A stretch of 64,000 bases of DNA from Pseudomonas fluvialis. Its GTDB lineage: Bacteria; Pseudomonadota; Gammaproteobacteria; Pseudomonadales; Pseudomonadaceae. Shown in pieces: positions 7,438 to 18,966 of this stretch (the stretch's first letter is position 1; each line of letters starts with the position of its first letter). The stretch covers positions 1-64,000 of the forward strand of contig NZ_NMQV01000012.1 of the NCBI RefSeq assembly GCF_002234375.1. Direction: 5' to 3'. The translations under genes were made by a program, and so were the position numbers. The notes beneath the pieces were generated by a model. The model searched no databases and had not been told where the DNA came from. It was given only the letters and a program-made list of their open reading frames with translations.

Positions 7438-10347
7438 ATGCAACAGCGCCCCATTCGCCAGTGGATCTGGCGTGCGTTCGTTCAGAGCGCGCTGATTCCG
7501 CTGATTCTGGTCGAATCGGTACTGATTGCCGCCTACCTGTTCAGCAATGCCGCCGTGCGTGACGCACAAATCGAGCATTTGCAGCACAGCGCCTTGTCTG
7601 ACCTGGCTACGGCAATTGGCCGTGAAGCCGCGGTGATCGACGCGCGCCTAAGTGCAGTGGAAGCCCAGGCGCTGCTCTTGCGCGACGGGGTACGCCACGC
7701 GCTGGATAATCCGCACTACCAACCCACGCGCGAGGAACGCGCGCGCCACGCGGTGAGTGATGCCGGGGTCTTCCATACCCAGCACGACAACGGCGGAGCC
7801 GCCTCGTTCTATGCCAACAGCACCCCTCTGCCCCGCCAGGATCACGCCAAAGCACTGCGCCTGGCGCAGATCGACCCGTTGCTGGCGTCGATCAAGGCCG
7901 CCAATGCTCAGGTAGCGGCGGCTTATTTCAACAGCTGGGACAGCTACAACCGCATTTATCCGTATTTCGACGTGCTGGCACAGTATCCGCACGACATGCG
8001 GATTCCCGAATACAACTTTTATTATCTGGCCGACGCGCACCACAACCCGCAACGCCAGGCGGTATGGACCGACGCCTATCTCGACCCGGCAGGCCAGGGC
8101 TGGATGATGTCGGTAATTGCCCCGGTGTATCGCGGCGATTTTCTGGAAGGCGTCGCCGGTCTGGATATCACGGTTGGTCAGATGCTCGGCGAAATCGCCC
8201 GCTTGCAGGTCCCCTGGCAGGGCTACGCGCTGCTGATCGGCAACAGCCATGAAATCCTCGCCCTGCCGGACGCCGGTGAACGCGACTTTGCCCTGCGCGA
8301 ACTGACCGAGTATTCCTATGCCGAAGCCGTGCGCCGGGAGATCCTCAAGCCCGAGCAGTTCCGCCTGACCCGCTACCGCGAACTACAGCCTCTGTTGCAG
8401 CAGATGGGTACTGCGCAACAGCCGGGCAATACTCGGGGTGTACAACAGGTCACGCTGAACGGCGAGAGCAAGCTGGTGGCCTGGGCCAAGGTGAGCAAGA
8501 CCGGCTGGCACCTGTTGATGGTGGTCGACGAGACGAGCATTTTCAGCACCACCCAACAACTAGCCAGCCATTACCAGCAACTGGGCTTCGTGATGATCGC
8601 CGGCCTCGTGCTGTTCTACCTGTTGTTCTTTCTCTACATGTGGCTACGCGCGCGCCAGCTCAGCCGAAAACTGGCCGCGCCCCTCGAGCAAGTGGCCAGC
8701 CAGTTGCAGGCGCTGGGTGGCGGGGCTCTCCAACAACCGCCTGCACCCGGCAGTATCCGCGAGATCAACCACATGCTCAGCAGCCTGAGCGAGGCGGCGC
8801 AGCAGTTGCAAGCCAGCGAGTCGCAGCGCCAGGAAGCTCAGCGACACTTGCAGCTGGTGCTGGATAGCACCACGGAGAGCGTCTGGGACCTGGACCTCGC
8901 ACAACAGCGCATGTGCCTGAGTGACAACTTCCGGCTGCGCTACGGCCTGGCCAGCACGTGTTTGGCTCTGCGCGACTATGATCGCCATATCCACCCGGAT
9001 GACCTGCCACGAATCGATCACTTGCGCCGCCAGTTCCTCAAGGACGGCAGCAGCCAGTTCGATGCCGAATACCGCTTCCGCAACGCCCAGGGACAGTATG
9101 TCTGGCTGCTCAGTCGCGGCCAGGTTCTGCAACGCGATACCCAGGGCCAGCCGCTGCGGGTATCCGGTACGCATGTGAACATCAGTCGTCTCAAGCAGAT
9201 CGAAGATGACTTGCGCCAGGCCAGCGAGCGCGCCCTGCAGGCCAGCCAGGCGCAGCGTCGCTTTCTCTCCAGCATGAGCCATGAACTGCGCACACCGCTG
9301 AATGCCATCCAGGGTTTCGCCCAGCTAATCGCCCTGGAAGCCGAGGAGCACAGCGCCCGCCAGACGGAAGCGGCGTACGCAAGGGAAATCGTTTCAGCCA
9401 GTCGTCACCTGACCGCGGTGGTCGATGACATTCTCGACCTGACCAGCCTGGAGAGCCGCCGCCAGCAACTCCAGCTGCGCGCGGTAGACGTGGGCGAGCT
9501 ACTGAGCAGTTGCGCCGAACTGATACAACTCGATCTGCAACAGTATGGCCAGCAACTCAAGCTGCTGCCTGCGCCGCAACCACCACTCTACGTGCTGGCC
9601 GACCCGCGACGCCTGCGCCAGGTGCTGATCAATCTGCTGTCCAATGCCATCAAGTACAACAGCCCGCAAGGGCTGGTCAGCCTCGGTTACGAAGTACGGC
9701 AAAATGCCGTGCGCCTGTGGGTCGAAGACCACGGCCCGGGACTCAGTGCCGAGCAGCAGGCACAACTGTTCATTCCCTTCCAGCGCCTGGGGCGGGAGAA
9801 CTCGAATATCCCGGGCACCGGAATCGGCCTGGTGCTATGCCGCGAGCTGGCCAGCCTGATGCACGGCGAAATTGGCCTGCATAGCGAACCGGGCTGCGGT
9901 AGTCGCTTCTGGATCGATCTGCCCGGTTGTGCCGCTGACTCGCTACAAGAACCTGTAGGACAGACCAACAAACCGCTCGCCCTGTGCATCGAGGATCACC
10001 CCGCCAGCCTGCGCCTACTCCAGGAGGCGTTGCGCGACATGGCCGAGGTAGAAAGCGCCACCACCCTGGCCAGCGCTCGCCTGCTCCTCGACAGTCGCCA
10101 GCCACGCCTGTTGTTGCTCGACCTGGACCTGCCGGATGGCAACGGCATGCAGCTGTTGGAAGCCCTGCAGCAGGACCCACGCCATGCGCGAATGGCCATT
10201 CTGGTCGTCACTGCCAGCATCAACCAGGCACTGTTTGACCAGGCGCATCGATTGGGCGCCCTGGCCTGTCTCGGCAAGCCACTGGATCTGCAGCAACTGC
10301 GCCGACTAGCGGAGGAGATGCTGACCGAAACGCCACAAAGGGCATAA
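7438..10347 (+). CDS. Hybrid sensor histidine kinase with Cache, PAS and receiver domains
   Basis: A membrane signalling protein of 969 residues. It has a first helix near 15-40, a periplasmic Cache-like sensor region (about 45-350), a second helix at 381-402, and a cytoplasmic PAS domain (471-580). The HisKA phosphoacceptor is His615 in SMSHELRTPLN. The ATPase domain has N-box NLLSNAIKYN and GTGIGL. A C-terminal receiver has the phospho-accepting Asp895 (LLDLDLPDG). The start chosen is the ATG at 7438; upstream in-frame codons would run back towards the ssrA promoter and do not look like protein. No partner response regulator is adjacent. The ligand is unknown. Confidence 0.85.
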   Translation: MQQRPIRQWIWRAFVQSALIPLILVESVLIAAYLFSNAAVRDAQIEHLQHSALSDLATAIGREAAVIDARLSAVEAQALLLRDGVRHALDNPHYQPTREERARHAVSDAGVFHTQHDNGGAASFYANSTPLPRQDHAKALRLAQIDPLLASIKAANAQVAAAYFNSWDSYNRIYPYFDVLAQYPHDMRIPEYNFYYLADAHHNPQRQAVWTDAYLDPAGQGWMMSVIAPVYRGDFLEGVAGLDITVGQMLGEIARLQVPWQGYALLIGNSHEILALPDAGERDFALRELTEYSYAEAVRREILKPEQFRLTRYRELQPLLQQMGTAQQPGNTRGVQQVTLNGESKLVAWAKVSKTGWHLLMVVDETSIFSTTQQLASHYQQLGFVMIAGLVLFYLLFFLYMWLRARQLSRKLAAPLEQVASQLQALGGGALQQPPAPGSIREINHMLSSLSEAAQQLQASESQRQEAQRHLQLVLDSTTESVWDLDLAQQRMCLSDNFRLRYGLASTCLALRDYDRHIHPDDLPRIDHLRRQFLKDGSSQFDAEYRFRNAQGQYVWLLSRGQVLQRDTQGQPLRVSGTHVNISRLKQIEDDLRQASERALQASQAQRRFLSSMSHELRTPLNAIQGFAQLIALEAEEHSARQTEAAYAREIVSASRHLTAVVDDILDLTSLESRRQQLQLRAVDVGELLSSCAELIQLDLQQYGQQLKLLPAPQPPLYVLADPRRLRQVLINLLSNAIKYNSPQGLVSLGYEVRQNAVRLWVEDHGPGLSAEQQAQLFIPFQRLGRENSNIPGTGIGLVLCRELASLMHGEIGLHSEPGCGSRFWIDLPGCAADSLQEPVGQTNKPLALCIEDHPASLRLLQEALRDMAEVESATTLASARLLLDSRQPRLLLLDLDLPDGNGMQLLEALQQDPRHARMAILVVTASINQALFDQAHRLGALACLGKPLDLQQLRRLAEEMLTETPQRA

Positions 10348-10470
10348 AAATGGCCCGCCAGGCAAAAAACGTCAGAAAAACATCAGTGAACAGTTGTTTC
10401 GTGCTTGTGCATCGGCCCTGCGTAGGGTATCAACGCACTCGCCACAACCCTGCTCACCCCGGAATGCATC

Positions 10471-11124
10471 ATGACAGTCGCCGTATCCGCGCCAACCGAC
10501 AGTAAACCCGCCGGACGTATTCGTCAGAAAAACCAGCACGCCATCCTTGCCGCCGCCGCCGAAGAGTTCGCCCGCCACGGTTTCAAGGGCACCAGCATGA
10601 GCACCATCGCGCAACGCGTGGGGCTACCCAAGGCCAATCTGCACTATTACTTCGGTAACAAGCTGGGGCTTTATGTCGCCGTCATGCGCAACATCCTCGA
10701 TCTCTGGGACAGCGCCTTCAGCCATCTCAGCGCCGACGACGAACCCGGACCGGCCCTGGCCGCCTACATTCGCGCCAAGATGGAGTTCTCCCGCCGCGAG
10801 CCGCAAGCCTCGAAGATCTTCGCCATGGAAGTCATCAGTGGCGGCGAATGCCTGTCCGAGCACTTCAATCAGGATTACCAGGCCTGGTTTCGCGGGCGTG
10901 CTGCGGTGTTCCAGGCCTGGATCGACCAGGGCAAGATGGACCCCATCGACCCGGTGCATCTGATCTTCCTGCTATGGGGCAGCACCCAGCACTATGCCGA
11001 CTTCTCCAGCCAGATCTGCCGGCTGACCGGTCGCAAGCGCCAAACCCGCGAAGACTTTGCCCTCGCCACCGACAACCTGATCCATATCATCCTCAAAGGC
11101 TGCGGCATCGCCCTGCCCGTCTGA
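10471..11124 (+). CDS. TetR-family regulator, RutR-like
   Basis: 217 residues with an N-terminal TetR helix-turn-helix (about 20-65: FARHGFKGTSMSTIAQRVGL, then KANLHYYFGNK). The C-terminal half closely follows E. coli RutR, including the PIDPVHLIFLLWGSTQHYADF stretch of the YcdC-like domain. RutR senses uracil and controls pyrimidine degradation. Pseudomonas relatives regulate pyrimidine or purine use, but the target here is not visible since no such operon adjoins. Its stop codon overlaps the start of yigZ (TGATG), so the two are probably co-transcribed. Confidence 0.8.
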   Translation: MTVAVSAPTDSKPAGRIRQKNQHAILAAAAEEFARHGFKGTSMSTIAQRVGLPKANLHYYFGNKLGLYVAVMRNILDLWDSAFSHLSADDEPGPALAAYIRAKMEFSRREPQASKIFAMEVISGGECLSEHFNQDYQAWFRGRAAVFQAWIDQGKMDPIDPVHLIFLLWGSTQHYADFSSQICRLTGRKRQTREDFALATDNLIHIILKGCGIALPV

Positions 11125-11708
11125 TGCGCTACAGCCTGGCGGCGCCCAGCCGCTTCCAGCTGGAGATCCGCAAGAGCCGCTTTCTCGCCCAGGCCGCTCC
11201 GGTAGCCGACGAGGCAGCGGCGCGGGCCTTCATCGCCAGCCACCGCGCAGCGGATGCCTCGCACAACAGCTGGGCCTGGAAAATCGCTGCGCAATATCGC
11301 AGCAGCGACGATGGCGAACCGGCCGGCAGTGCGGGCCGGCCGATACTCGCCGCCATTGAGCACTTTGCCGGCGACCAACTGGTCGTTCTGGTCAGCCGCT
11401 GGTATGGCGGCATCCCCCTGGGCATGGGCGGGCTTATTCGTGCCTACGGGGGCTGCGCCAGCCAATGCCTGCAAGCAGGCCAGCGCCAGCCGCTGCAGCA
11501 CCTGTTGCAATTGACCTGCCAGTTGGAACATGCCGTGCATGCGCACCTGCTGGGACGTTTGCCGTCCCTGCAGGTACAGGTGCTGCAGCAGGATTACCAG
11601 GCCGAGGGCGTCAGACTCCTCCTGCAACTCCCCGCCGAACAGCGCAACGCATTACAGCAGCTGCTAGACAGCCTGAGCCGCGGACAAAGCACGCTGCGTG
11701 AGTTATGA
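11124..11708 (+). CDS. yigZ: YigZ/IMPACT-family protein
   Basis: 194 residues. The N-terminal UPF0029 (IMPACT) domain is clear from SRFLAQAAPV, HNSWAWKI, SSDDGEPAGSAGRPIL and SRWYGGIPLGMGGLIRAYGG. The second, smaller C-terminal domain is of the DUF1949 type. Bacterial YigZ proteins are linked by fold to ribosome and elongation-factor-like domains, but their biochemical role is not settled. The start codon overlaps the stop of the upstream TetR gene. Confidence 0.88.
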   Translation: MRYSLAAPSRFQLEIRKSRFLAQAAPVADEAAARAFIASHRAADASHNSWAWKIAAQYRSSDDGEPAGSAGRPILAAIEHFAGDQLVVLVSRWYGGIPLGMGGLIRAYGGCASQCLQAGQRQPLQHLLQLTCQLEHAVHAHLLGRLPSLQVQVLQQDYQAEGVRLLLQLPAEQRNALQQLLDSLSRGQSTLREL

Positions 11709-12002
11709 AGGGTTTCTGTGCAAAGCCCTGTGGATAACCTCGGGAAAGCCTGCTCCATCACTGGCTGCGCGGGCCCTCTGGAACATTGCTCAACTTTTCA
11801 CCAACGCCACCAAAGCATGCTTAAAATATGTGAAATTCCCTTTAATTTCATTGCATTACAAAAACAAAACGAACGTTTGCCTGAACATTCACGGCTAACT
11901 TGCCAAGCAACCCAGTTATCCACGCCACCTGTGCATAACTCTGTGCAGAAGCCTTGGAAGACTCCCCGCACACAGCGTCCGGCGCGGCCTGCAGGCAACT
12001 GC
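11709..12002. other. AT-rich intergenic region with three DnaA-box-like sites
   Basis: This gap lies between the convergent yigZ and deoxyribosyltransferase-like genes. TGTGGATAA (11729-11737) and TGTGCATAA (11930-11938) are exact reverse-strand matches to the DnaA box TTATNCACA. TTATCCACG (11916-11924) differs by one base. Between them lies an unusually AT-rich stretch at about 11815-11885. No coding frame is convincing. Binding by DnaA is a guess from sequence alone. Confidence 0.5.
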
Positions 12003-13562
<1,560 letters not shown>

Positions 13563-13636
13563 CAGGCAAAGCCTGCAGGGAGCATCTAAACTCGGCATTC
13601 AGGCCAACGCCCATGGCCTCGCGCATAGGGATCAGG

Positions 13637-16600
13637 ATGAAACCTGCAGCGACCAGCCCCCTGCTGCTGGCCGGAAGCTACCTGGCCTTCAGCACTCTGT
13701 GGATTCTTTTCAGCGACCAACTGCTGGCCTCGCTGGGCCTGGATGCAGCCCAGTGGCAGCGCCTGCAAACCTGGAAGGGCCTGCTGTTCATCACCCTCAG
13801 TAGCCTGCTGGTATTCGGCCTGGCCCGCTACCAGCAGCGCCACCGCGAACAACTGCTCGACAACCTGCTGCGCGAACGGGCCAGCCGGCGCAACACCCAG
13901 CGCGAAGCCGACCTCGGCGACTGGCAGTTCCGTGATAGCCAGTTCTGGCTGGGTGAGCAAGCCATCGAACTGCTGCAACTGCCCAGCCAACGCCAGCGCC
14001 TGACCCAGGAACAGCTCCTGCAGTGCCTGCATCCGGCGGACCGGGTGCTGTTGCAGAACGCCCTGCAGGCGCTATTGGGTGAGGGCAAGGCCCTCAACTG
14101 CAGCGTTCGCCTGCAACCCAGGGACAACGGCGAGCTGACCTGGCTGCAACTGCGCGGCCAGGCACTGGGGCCGTTCTGCGCAGAAGGCAGCGTACGCAAT
14201 ATCACGGCACAAAAGCGCGACGAGCAGGCACTGCGGGAAAGCGAACGACGCTTTCGCCAACTGTTCGAGCAGCCCCCCCGCATCGCCGTGCAGGGCTATG
14301 ACCGCGAACGCCGGGTGATCTACTGGAACCAGGCCAGCAGCGAGCTATACGGCTATAGCGCCAGCGAAGCGATGGGCCGCCATCTGGAGCAGTTGATCGT
14401 GCCCACGCCAATGCGCAGCAAAGTCGTCGCTGATATTCAGCGCTGGATGAGCGGCGGCGAACCGATTGCGGCAGGCGAGATTACCCTGCAGCGACGCGAT
14501 GGCAGCCCGGTAAACGTGTATTCCAGCCACCAGATGCTGGTCAATCTGCACAACCAGCCGGAGCTGTACTGCATCGATATCGACCTCAGCGATCAACGCA
14601 GCGCACAGGCCGCGCTCAAGGACAGCGAGGCGCGCTATCGGGAGCTGGTCGAACAGCTCAGCGAAGCCATTTTCCTGCTCGACGACCAGGGCCGCCTGAG
14701 CTTTCTCAGCCAGGCCTGGTGGGCGCTCAGCGGCCACAGCGCGGAACAGAGCCTGCACCAGCCGCTCGAAGACTTCCTGCACGACGAAGACAGTCGCACC
14801 CTGTGCGAAATACGCCGCCAGCTCAGCGCCGGCAAACGAGCCAGCTGGACGGGCGAATACCGCCTGCGCTGCAGCGATGGCAGCCTGCGCTGGGTTGAAG
14901 TACAGCTCAAGCGCAGCGCTCAGGGCATGCGCGGCAGCCTGACCGACATCCATAGCCGCCGACAGATCCAGGCCCTGCAACAGGCGCGCAATGCCGTGCT
15001 GGATGCGCTCAATGGCAACCAGCCACTGGCCGATATCCTTACCGGAATTGCCTACAGCCTGGAATGGGTCAACCCGCAAATGCGCGTCAGCATTCTGCTG
15101 TTGGATGGCGAGGGCCAGCAGCTGCACCTGCTGGCCGCCCCCAGCCTGCCTGACGAATGGCAGCGCTTCCTGCGCCAGCTCGCCGTACCGGACAGCCTGA
15201 TCAGTTGTGCCCAGGCCGTACGCAGCGGCGAGCTGGTGGTTCTCGACGATCTGCAGGGCGCGCACAACGATGCCGCACTCCGCCAGCTCTGCACTCAGGC
15301 CGGTATCGCGGCCGCCTGGTCACTGCCGTTCAAGGACGAATTCCAGCAGGTGCTCGGGGTTTTCGGCATCTACTACCAGCAACGTCGCCAGCCCAGCCAG
15401 GAAGACCTCGACCTGGTTACCGAATTCAGCCGCCTGGCAGCCCTGGCAGTGCAGCAGCAGATGCTCCAGCAACAGCGCCAGGAAAGCGAACAGCGTTTCC
15501 GGGCAACCTTCGAGCACGCCGCCATCGGCATTGCCCATGTTGCCCCGGATGGCCAGTGGTTGCGCGTCAACCGCCACCTCTGCGAGATGTTCGGCTATGC
15601 CGAGGAGCAATTACTGCAGCGCACCTTCCAGGAGCTCAGCCACACCGATGACCTGCCACGTGACCTGCATGAAGTGCAGCGGCTACTGCAGGGCGAACGG
15701 AACAGCTACAGCCTGGAAAAGCGTTACTGGCATGCCAGTGGACGATTGGTCTGGGCGCATCTCAGCGTAGCACTGGTACGCCATGCCAACGGCCAACCGC
15801 ATTACTTCATCTCGGTGCTTGAAGACATCAGCATGCGCAAGCAGCACGAAGCCGCGCTGCGCCAGGCGGCCACGGTCTTCGACAGCAGCCGCGAAGCCAT
15901 CCTCATCGTCGACCAGCAGCGCCGCATCATCACCAGCAACCCGGCGTTCAGTGAGCTGACCGGCCTGGCGCCGGAAACCGCGCTCGGCCGTCACCTGCCG
16001 CTGGCCCTGCACAATGCCGAACAGCGCCAACGCTACCGCCAGTTGTGGCGCACCCTGCGCGACCACGGCCAGTGGCAGGGCGAACTGTTCAGCCGTCACC
16101 CCGACGGTCGCCTGCTGCCGGTGCTGCTCAACGCCAGTCTGATTCGCGGCGGCACAGGCCAGGAACGCCAGTATGTACTGATCTTCAGCGACATCAGCGC
16201 CCTCAAGGACAGCCAGGAACGGCTGACCCACATGGCACACTTCGATCCGCTGACCGAGCTGCCCAACCGCCTGCTGGCCCATGAACGTCTCAAGCATGCG
16301 CTGCTGCATGCTCAACGCAACGACGCACGGGTTGCCGTGCTGTTCTTCGACCTCGATCACTTCAAGAACATCAACGACAGCCTTGGCCACCCGGCCGGTG
16401 ACGAACTGCTCGGCGCGCTGGCCCAACGTCTGCGTCAACGCCTGCGCCAGGAGGACACCCTGGCCCGACTGGGCGGCGACGAATTCCTGGTCATCCTGGA
16501 AAACCTGCAGAAACCCGATGAGGCTGCCCAGGTGGCACGCCTGTTGTTGCGCCTGATTGAAGCGCCCTTCCAGCTCAGTGGTGCACGCGAGGTCTACCTG

Positions 16601-17536
16601 ACCAGCAGCATTGGTATCAGCCTGTGCCCGGAGGACAGCTTCGACGCCGACGAACTGATCCGCAATGCCGATGCGGCCATGTACCAGGCCAAGCAGTCCG
16701 GACGCAATGCGTTCTGCTTCTACACCCAGGCGCTGACCGATGCGGCCCAGCAGCGCCTGATCCTCGAATCACGCCTGCGCCGTGCGCTCAAACAGGGCGA
16801 ATTCATCCTGCACTACCAGCCGCTGCTGGATACGCAAAGCGGCCGGGGCATGGGTGTCGAGGCACTGCTGCGCTGGCAAAGCAGCGAAGGCCTGGTGCCT
16901 CCGGGGCAATTCATCCCCCTGGCCGAGGACTGCGGCCTGATCGAGCCTCTCGGCGCCTGGGCGCTGCAGGAGGCTTGCCGGCAGGCCCAGCAATGGCGCC
17001 AACAGGGGCTGAATCTGCAGACCCTGGCGGTCAATCTGTCACCCCGCCAGTTCCGCCAGCGCAACCTGCTTGAGCAGGTGCAGCGCGCCCTGCGCCAGAG
17101 CGGCCTGCCGGCACGCTGCCTGGAGCTGGAGATCACCGAGGGAGCGCTGATGGATAATGTCGAGCAGGCGCAGCGCACCCTGCAGGCGCTGCGCGATCTC
17201 GGCCTGCAGCTGGCCGTGGATGACTTCGGTACCGGCTACTCGTCACTGGCCTACCTGCGGCGCTTCCCGATCAACAAACTGAAGATCGACCAGAGTTTCA
17301 TGCAAGGCATCCCCGAGGATCACGGCAATCTGCAGATCGTTCGCGCCATCATCACCCTGGCGCACAGCCTGGACCTCAACGTACTTGCCGAAGGCGTCGA
17401 GCAGCCCCAGCAACTGGAAGTGCTGCGCCAGCTCGACTGCCAGTACAGCCAGGGCTACCTGTTCAGTCGCCCGCTGCCGGCCGACTGCCTGCCCACCTGG
17501 TGGCACGAGCACGGTCTGCCGGCCAGCATGCCCTGA
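13637..17536 (+). CDS. Membrane PAS-GAF-GGDEF-EAL cyclic-di-GMP enzyme
   Basis: 1299 residues. Two N-terminal membrane helices (about 10-65) are followed by several PAS modules, a GAF domain (about 455-610), and two more PAS modules. The GGDEF domain has an intact GGDEF at 946-950. The EAL domain has EAL at 1075-1077 and key runs LEITEGALMD, VDDFGTGYSSL and KIDQSFMQ. Both catalytic halves look competent, so it could make or break c-di-GMP depending on sensor input. The ATG at 13637 follows an AGG-rich site and is preferred over one at 13613. It stands alone with no operon partner. Confidence 0.9.
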   Translation: MKPAATSPLLLAGSYLAFSTLWILFSDQLLASLGLDAAQWQRLQTWKGLLFITLSSLLVFGLARYQQRHREQLLDNLLRERASRRNTQREADLGDWQFRDSQFWLGEQAIELLQLPSQRQRLTQEQLLQCLHPADRVLLQNALQALLGEGKALNCSVRLQPRDNGELTWLQLRGQALGPFCAEGSVRNITAQKRDEQALRESERRFRQLFEQPPRIAVQGYDRERRVIYWNQASSELYGYSASEAMGRHLEQLIVPTPMRSKVVADIQRWMSGGEPIAAGEITLQRRDGSPVNVYSSHQMLVNLHNQPELYCIDIDLSDQRSAQAALKDSEARYRELVEQLSEAIFLLDDQGRLSFLSQAWWALSGHSAEQSLHQPLEDFLHDEDSRTLCEIRRQLSAGKRASWTGEYRLRCSDGSLRWVEVQLKRSAQGMRGSLTDIHSRRQIQALQQARNAVLDALNGNQPLADILTGIAYSLEWVNPQMRVSILLLDGEGQQLHLLAAPSLPDEWQRFLRQLAVPDSLISCAQAVRSGELVVLDDLQGAHNDAALRQLCTQAGIAAAWSLPFKDEFQQVLGVFGIYYQQRRQPSQEDLDLVTEFSRLAALAVQQQMLQQQRQESEQRFRATFEHAAIGIAHVAPDGQWLRVNRHLCEMFGYAEEQLLQRTFQELSHTDDLPRDLHEVQRLLQGERNSYSLEKRYWHASGRLVWAHLSVALVRHANGQPHYFISVLEDISMRKQHEAALRQAATVFDSSREAILIVDQQRRIITSNPAFSELTGLAPETALGRHLPLALHNAEQRQRYRQLWRTLRDHGQWQGELFSRHPDGRLLPVLLNASLIRGGTGQERQYVLIFSDISALKDSQERLTHMAHFDPLTELPNRLLAHERLKHALLHAQRNDARVAVLFFDLDHFKNINDSLGHPAGDELLGALAQRLRQRLRQEDTLARLGGDEFLVILENLQKPDEAAQVARLLLRLIEAPFQLSGAREVYLTSSIGISLCPEDSFDADELIRNADAAMYQAKQSGRNAFCFYTQALTDAAQQRLILESRLRRALKQGEFILHYQPLLDTQSGRGMGVEALLRWQSSEGLVPPGQFIPLAEDCGLIEPLGAWALQEACRQAQQWRQQGLNLQTLAVNLSPRQFRQRNLLEQVQRALRQSGLPARCLELEITEGALMDNVEQAQRTLQALRDLGLQLAVDDFGTGYSSLAYLRRFPINKLKIDQSFMQGIPEDHGNLQIVRAIITLAHSLDLNVLAEGVEQPQQLEVLRQLDCQYSQGYLFSRPLPADCLPTWWHEHGLPASMP

Positions 17537-17599
17537 GAGCAACCCGTTCGATCGGCCATCGCGCTGTGCAACGACGCCCTGGAAGGGCGCCACGGCCGG

Positions 17600-18766
17600 C
17601 TATGCCGTGCGCGTAGTCAGCCAGGCACACAGGCAGGCCAGCAGGGCACACAGGCTGATCACCACGGCCAGTGGCAGGGCGCTGCCATCGTTCCAGGCGG
17701 CAACCAGGCCGGCGGCCAGCGCCGCCACGCTGAACTGCAGCGAACCGAGCAGCGCCGAGGCACTCCCGGCATGCGCGCCCTGCCCGGCCATGGCGCAGGC
17801 GGTCGCATTGGGAATTACGCAACCGAGACTGGCAATGGCCGCAAACAGCAGCGGCAGGAACGGCCACAGGTGCGCCGGCCGGGCCAGCGCCAGCAGCACC
17901 AGCGACAGGCTGCACAGTAGGTAGAACACCACTACGCGACGCATCCAGAAGGCCGGCCCGCGGCGATTGATCAGCCGCGCGTTGACCTGTGCCATGCCAA
18001 TGAAGCCCGCCGCGTTACAGCCGAACAGCCAGCCATAGTGCTGCGGCGATACGCCATACAGCTCGATGAACAGGAAGGGCGAGCCGGCGATGTAGGCAAA
18101 CATCCCGGCCATGGCCAGCCCCCCGCACAGCGCATAGGCAAGGAACTGGCGTTCGCCAAACAGCCGCCGATATTGCCCCAGGGCACCGCTGAGCGGCGCC
18201 GGCGGCGCATGCGCCGGACGGCTTTCCGGCAGCCACAGGGCAATCGCCAGCGCGCAGAGTACGGCAAACAGCAGCAGGCAATAGAAGATCGCCGGCCAGC
18301 CGGACCAGGCCAGCAGCCAACCACCCGCCAGCGGCGCCAGGATGGGTGCTACCCCCATGACCAGGATCAGCTGGGAAAACACCTTGGCCGACGCCAGCGG
18401 ATCGCACAGGTCACGCACCACGGCCCGTGAGATGACCATGCCGGCACAGCCGCCCAGCGCCTGAACGAACCGCGCCAGGACCAGCACCTCCAGGCTCTCC
18501 GCCCAGGCGCAGGCCAGCGAGGCCAGGGCAAACAGGCTGACCCCCACCAGCAACGGGCGGCGTCGGCCAAAGCGATCGGCCAGCGGCCCATAAAGCAGTT
18601 GGCCAATGGCCAGCCCGGCAAAATAAGCCGCCAGGCTCAGTTGCACATGTTCGACATCCGTGGCGAACTGCCGGGCCAGCGTCGGGAAACTGGGCAGGTA
18701 GAAATCGATGGCCAATGGCCCGAAGGCGCTCAGCGCGCCAAGGATCAGCAGGATACGCAAGGTCAT
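17600..18766 (-). CDS. Bcr/CflA-type MFS multidrug exporter
   Basis: 388 residues with about twelve membrane helices. The N-terminal region FGPLAIDFYLPSFP and the GPLADRFGRRRPLL loop between helices 2 and 3 are typical of the Bcr/CflA branch of drug-proton antiporters, as is RAVVRDLCDP in helix 4-5. It would export drugs or small peptides across the inner membrane; the substrate is unknown. The ATG at 18766 is chosen because it directly precedes the first helix. It diverges from copA and shares the region holding the CueR-type promoter. Confidence 0.85.
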   Translation of the reverse strand: MTLRILLILGALSAFGPLAIDFYLPSFPTLARQFATDVEHVQLSLAAYFAGLAIGQLLYGPLADRFGRRRPLLVGVSLFALASLACAWAESLEVLVLARFVQALGGCAGMVISRAVVRDLCDPLASAKVFSQLILVMGVAPILAPLAGGWLLAWSGWPAIFYCLLLFAVLCALAIALWLPESRPAHAPPAPLSGALGQYRRLFGERQFLAYALCGGLAMAGMFAYIAGSPFLFIELYGVSPQHYGWLFGCNAAGFIGMAQVNARLINRRGPAFWMRRVVVFYLLCSLSLVLLALARPAHLWPFLPLLFAAIASLGCVIPNATACAMAGQGAHAGSASALLGSLQFSVAALAAGLVAAWNDGSALPLAVVISLCALLACLCAWLTTRTA

Positions 18767-18908
18767 GCGGGCACTCGTGACACAGGCAACAGCACATGGC
18801 CTGCCTGGCACACTGAACGACTGAGGAAGGACACTGCCGGGATCAGCAACCGCCGACCTACTGGCCGCTAGCTGACCGGGCAGACAACATACTGCCGGGG
18901 ATTGTCCC

Positions 18909-18939
18909 TTGACCTTGCCACAGTGGCAAGGCGCAGGCT
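18909..18939 (+). promoter_or_regulatory. CueR-type copper-responsive promoter of copA
   Basis: TTGACC (18909-18914) is a -35 element. CAGGCT (18934-18939) is a -10 element after a long 19-bp spacer, the hallmark of MerR-family control. Between and overlapping lies the perfect palindrome CCTTGCCACAGTGGCAAGG (18913-18931), the CueR operator form. CueR itself is not encoded in the window. Confidence 0.85.
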
Positions 18940-18966
18940 TGCCAGCAGCCTCACGGAGAACCAGCC

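Noticed and set aside
10348..10470. Terminator after the hybrid kinase
   Set aside because: A GC-rich patch and A runs are present but no convincing stem with a T tract.
11709..12002. Chromosomal origin oriC
   Set aside because: No dnaA, dnaN, rpmH or gidA nearby and only three boxes; kept as a DnaA-site curiosity instead.
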